Part shown: in pieces, positions 61,240 to 64,000 of the stretch | Numbering within the stretch: position 1 is the first letter of the stretch | How the letters are laid out: every line of letters starts with the position of its first letter | Assembly: GCF_003286415.2 (NCBI RefSeq) | Contig: NZ_CP043450.1 | Coordinates: forward strand, 5,146,001 to 5,210,000 | DNA length: 64,000 bases | Direction: 5' to 3' | Source of the DNA: Mucilaginibacter rubeus | GTDB taxonomy: Bacteria; Bacteroidota; Bacteroidia; Sphingobacteriales; Sphingobacteriaceae | Notes under the pieces: model-generated | Database searches by the model: none | Told to the model about the DNA's origin: nothing | What the model saw: only the letters and a program-made list of their open reading frames with translations | Position numbers and translations under genes: made by a program

Positions 61240-62091
61240 TTATTTATGTTTAGGGTTTAAACCAATCACATTCACCATCGTACCTATATGATCAATACAG
61301 ATCTCTACCACATCGCCGGCCTGTAAAGTAAAACTTGGCGGCGGTACTAAGCAAGTGCCTGTCATTAAAAAGCATCCGTGAGGGAAATCACATTCGCTGT
61401 ATAAATAGCCGGTGAGTTCGGTAAATGAACGTTTAATACGGGAAACTGTAGTTTCATCTTCAAAAACAAGCTCACCGGCACGCCTGATATTCATACTAAT
61501 CACTGTTTCACCAGGGATTGGCGACGACGTAATATATAAACAAGGTCCAAGGGCAGCACTTTTTTCGTATACTTTGGCTTGCGGTAGGTACAAGGCATTT
61601 TCGCCCTCAATACTGCGTGAGCTCATGTCATTACCGATAGTATATCCCTGGATATTGCCGCTACTATTCACAAACAGCGTAAGCTCAGGCTCAGGCACAT
61701 TCCATTCCGAATCTTTGCGGATATAAACCTCATCATTATGTCCGGATACACGATGAGCAAGCGCCTTAAAAAACAACTCGGGCCGGAGCGCGTCATAAAC
61801 CTTATCATACAAACTTGCGCCTGTTTCAGATTCTTCCATCCGTGCATCACGACTGCGTAAATAAGTGACACCGGCTGCCCATACTTCCTGGCTGCCTATC
61901 GGCGGCAATATGTTGCCATTTAAATGTTCGGCCTCTACTTCGGTGCTTAAAGCTGTCGTATCGGTGGTAACCGATTCCAGGTAAGCAGCCAAATCATCAC
62001 GGTTGATCAGTTTGTCCCATTCATCATCAATTATGAATGATGAACCGTTATGTTGCAGTAAGCTGCCTTTTGCCAGTTTATATAGTTTCAT
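61240..62091 (-). CDS. fumarylacetoacetate hydrolase-fold enzyme, KdaD-like
   Basis: 283 residues, cytoplasmic. FAH-fold metal ligands are E134 and E136 (PEPELTLF) and D155 (IGNDMSSRSIEGEN), with K173 in LYLPQAKVYEKS. By memory the segments YDKVYDALRPELFFKA, DSEWNVPEPEL and ENALYLPQAK resemble 2-keto-3-deoxy-D-arabinonate dehydratase (KdaD) of Sulfolobus more than fumarylacetoacetase. KdaD makes 2-oxoglutarate semialdehyde in non-phosphorylative D-arabinose breakdown. An alternative is 2,4-diketo-3-deoxy-L-fuconate hydrolase of L-fucose breakdown. Its start overlaps the GH172 stop by one base. Confidence 0.82.
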   Translation of the reverse strand: MKLYKLAKGSLLQHNGSSFIIDDEWDKLINRDDLAAYLESVTTDTTALSTEVEAEHLNGNILPPIGSQEVWAAGVTYLRSRDARMEESETGASLYDKVYDALRPELFFKALAHRVSGHNDEVYIRKDSEWNVPEPELTLFVNSSGNIQGYTIGNDMSSRSIEGENALYLPQAKVYEKSAALGPCLYITSSPIPGETVISMNIRRAGELVFEDETTVSRIKRSFTELTGYLYSECDFPHGCFLMTGTCLVPPPSFTLQAGDVVEICIDHIGTMVNVIGLNPKHK

Positions 62092-63263
62092 CAGTTTACT
62101 TCCAATTCGTCTTTTGAGGGAAATTTAGGGAAAGGGCCATGTTCGCCGGTTTGATACCAGAACACGGTTGAGGCGATATCATCCTGCAAAGGCATGTAAC
62201 GGCCATCATGCCGCCAGCCCAAAGCCTGTATGGTAACTCTCAAACTTTTTTCAAAGCGGATAGGGTCAACAATATGCCAGCGGTACAAACCGAAGCGCTG
62301 GGCGATATTGTAATGTCCGTCGCCCCGGATCACCTGTGGCAAACCGCTGTAAGGGCTGCAAAACTCGGTGTATTCGGTACCTGGTTTCTCTTTGCCATCT
62401 GCATCTTTATGACGGGTGTCGAAATCGTACGATCCGCAAAAATAGTCTTCGGTGCCTGTACCGTTTATGGTAGGGAATTTAGTGTCGCCATCCATAAAAA
62501 ACTTGATCTCTCCTTCCCCCCACCATCCGTTTTTGTTTGAGCCGTAAGCAATATAAGTACCAACATATTGTCCTTTTCCTTTAATGCTATCTACTAAAAC
62601 AAAATCCTTTTTATAAGGCAATGGGTTTACGCGGCGAAACTGCGCATGGAAATAACCTGCATCTTCAGGTACATCGGTCAGCGTATAGTCAACCTGGTAA
62701 TAGAGCACCATATCCTCATCGTCAATGTTTTCCATGGTGATGCGGCACTTTTTACGGAATGGCATTGGCCAGTAACAGTTAAAAGCGCTGCCTGGATTAA
62801 CCGCCACGGCTAACGAAGTTACCGGCGCATATTTACCCCAGCCCATACAAAAGAAATCGCCTACCGGCACCTCAACCGATGGAGTAGTTTCGTCATCCCA
62901 ATAAAAACGAAGTATCGAATAACGCCAGTTACCGGTAGGTGTCATCCAGATATGTTGGATAGCTCCTGAGCCATTAATTTCGGCAACGGTAAATGTTGTA
63001 TGCTTTTTGATGATAACGCTTGGGCTTACCTTCCAGGTTTGGCCCAAATCGCGCGAAGCGTTAGCACCGGTTCCGATTGTAGCCATGCCGCCTTTACCCT
63101 TTTCGCCCGTAAAATTTTCCGGACTGATAGATCTTGTTTTGGCATCAGACGTACGGTAAAGATTTCCAAGCCCTACGTCAAGCCCATTAAATTTTTGTTG
63201 CGCATTAGCAAATGAAGCCACAATAACACACAGGCAGATCGTTAAAAAATAATTTTTCACCAT
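62091..63263 (-). CDS. GH172 family glycoside hydrolase (DUF2961), exported
   Basis: 390 residues from ATG 63263 (MVKNYFLTICLCVIVASFAN signal peptide); the longer frame starts at a TTG. The protein matches the DUF2961 family, now GH172: GSGAIQHIWMTPTGNWRYSI, FCMGWGKYAPVTSLAVAVNP, GEIKFFMDGDTKFPTINGTG and TEDYFCGSYDF with the conserved acidic residues. Characterised GH172 enzymes act on difructose anhydride and, in Dysgonomonas, on D-arabinofuranosides. It is first in the catabolic operon and divergent from a Crp/Fnr regulator. Confidence 0.87.
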   Translation of the reverse strand: MVKNYFLTICLCVIVASFANAQQKFNGLDVGLGNLYRTSDAKTRSISPENFTGEKGKGGMATIGTGANASRDLGQTWKVSPSVIIKKHTTFTVAEINGSGAIQHIWMTPTGNWRYSILRFYWDDETTPSVEVPVGDFFCMGWGKYAPVTSLAVAVNPGSAFNCYWPMPFRKKCRITMENIDDEDMVLYYQVDYTLTDVPEDAGYFHAQFRRVNPLPYKKDFVLVDSIKGKGQYVGTYIAYGSNKNGWWGEGEIKFFMDGDTKFPTINGTGTEDYFCGSYDFDTRHKDADGKEKPGTEYTEFCSPYSGLPQVIRGDGHYNIAQRFGLYRWHIVDPIRFEKSLRVTIQALGWRHDGRYMPLQDDIASTVFWYQTGEHGPFPKFPSKDELEVN

Positions 63264-63547
63264 AAAATTTATCTTTAAAATCAATTAACGCAGTAATTGG
63301 TAATGCGTTCCAGGTTTATTTGTTTATGCTTCAGGCCTTGTTTAAAAAGCCATTCACAATCATATTGATAATTTTTCGCTATCCATACCGCTTTATAAGC
63401 ATAACATGCGCATATTTTGGCATGGCTTGTTTGGCGGTTGATAAAGCTAATTTAAAATTTATTAAATACATGCCCCATCCTGTAAAAAACCGGATAGATT
63501 AATTGACCAATCTTCGATAATGAGCCAAATAAAACACATTTTTGCAT

Positions 63548-64000
63548 ATGCCGCTTGATCTGATACTACATAATCTCGAAAAACACATCCACTTAACCCG
63601 CGAAGAACAGGAAATTTTCACGGCCTATCTGCAACCGAAAAAGATAAAACGCAAGCAATTTTTGCTCACCTATGGCGAAGTGTGCAAGTACTCGGCTTTT
63701 GTTACAGGAGGATGCTTGAGGGGATATACGGTAGACAAAAGTGGAATTGAACATGTGCTGAGTTTTGCCCCCGCCGATTGGTGGATTGCCGATATGTACA
63801 GCCTCATTTCGCAAAAGCCAGGCATCCAGAATATTGAAGCCTTAGAAGATACCGATGTGCTGCTACTTTCTAAGGCAAACCAGGAAAAGCTATATACACA
63901 AATCCCCAAGTTTGAGCATTTTTTCAGGATCCTGACCGAAAACTCCTTAGTAGCCAGCCAACAACGACTAATTGATAGCCTAAGCTTAACTGCCGAAGAA
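63548..64000 (+). CDS. Crp/Fnr family transcriptional regulator, 3' part outside window
   Basis: Partial: 151 codons from ATG 63548 to the window end. The visible part is a cyclic-nucleotide-binding-like domain: MPLDLILHNLEKHIHLTREE, LTYGEVCKYSAFVTGGCLRG, YTVDKSGIEHVLSFAPADWW and a helix starting FRILTENSLVASQQRL. The form is typical of the Bacteroidota Crp/Fnr group that usually lacks the arginine needed for cAMP binding; the DNA-binding helix lies beyond the edge. It is divergent from the GH172 operon by 284 bp and is a candidate regulator of it. Confidence 0.85.
   Translation, partial: MPLDLILHNLEKHIHLTREEQEIFTAYLQPKKIKRKQFLLTYGEVCKYSAFVTGGCLRGYTVDKSGIEHVLSFAPADWWIADMYSLISQKPGIQNIEALEDTDVLLLSKANQEKLYTQIPKFEHFFRILTENSLVASQQRLIDSLSLTAEE

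Noticed and set aside
63320..63502. 60-residue plus-strand ORF in the GH172/Crp intergenic region
   Set aside because: Hydrophobic but irregular composition typical of AT-rich DNA; lies in a divergent promoter region.

Overview
The window looks like chromosomal DNA from a Bacteroidota bacterium of the Sphingobacteriaceae, closest in style to Mucilaginibacter or Pedobacter. The evidence is the lineage-typical families (DUF3109, DUF3108, DUF2480, DUF4834, GLPGLI, outer-membrane barrels with CarboxypepD_reg-like domains, Wzi/RemB-like protein, NagB-PIG-L fusion), promoters of the TTTG / TAnnTTTG type, moderate GC, and dispersed palindromic repeats between genes. No rRNA, intact tRNA, CRISPR array, transposase or integrase was seen. 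All complete genes read through without frameshifts. The first and last genes are cut by the window edges.

Layout: 1-3 kb holds a minus-strand redox operon (aldo/keto reductase, cupin, NTF2-like protein, start of a secreted flavodoxin) divergent from an AraC regulator. 3-7.5 kb has scpA, a DoxX-like membrane protein and dxs. 7.6-13.2 kb has a very large beta-helix tail-spike-like protein, a 700 bp gap, and a Wzi/RemB-like outer-membrane protein behind gmd. 14.5-28.2 kb is a long minus-strand housekeeping block: DUF3109/DUF3108/DUF2480, a PpiD-like chaperone, lptC, a porin-like protein, coaX, purQ, a DUF6427-like membrane protein, a glycosyltransferase, an LpxH-like phosphoesterase, DinB, YjjG-like HAD and upp, plus a 36-residue membrane ORF. 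28.3-35 kb on the plus strand has GNAT-MarR, uvrB, two small membrane proteins and a YfhO family protein. 35.2-37.3 kb has two glycosyltransferases. 37.3-45.4 kb has a tricorn-like S41 protease, aconitase and the NagB-PIG-L fusion.

46.2-57.7 kb is the envelope and signalling part. A membrane-spanning kelch/SARP-type regulator is divergent from a TolC-MacA-MacB(ATPase)-MacB(permease) efflux operon. A beta-barrel receptor plus GLPGLI operon follows, whose promoter carries three direct repeats phased at exactly 21 bp. 57.9-63.3 kb is a five-gene sugar catabolic operon (GH172 hydrolase, KdaD/FAH-type enzyme, DUF6786-like lipoprotein, FucP-like transporter, SDR dehydrogenase) divergent from a Crp/Fnr-type regulator. 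I read it as a non-phosphorylative route for D-arabinose or L-fucose, possibly starting from furanosyl glycans.

The most unusual non-coding content is a set of intergenic elements: three word-built palindromic regions (26.8, 31.7 and 40.5 kb), four GTCATTGCGAGG hairpins, five GCCCGTGTCCCCACGGGC hairpins (some doubling as terminators), one TGTCATTTCGA hairpin and a 99 bp nested hairpin at 35.1 kb. Family assignments come from motif recognition and memory, not database searches.
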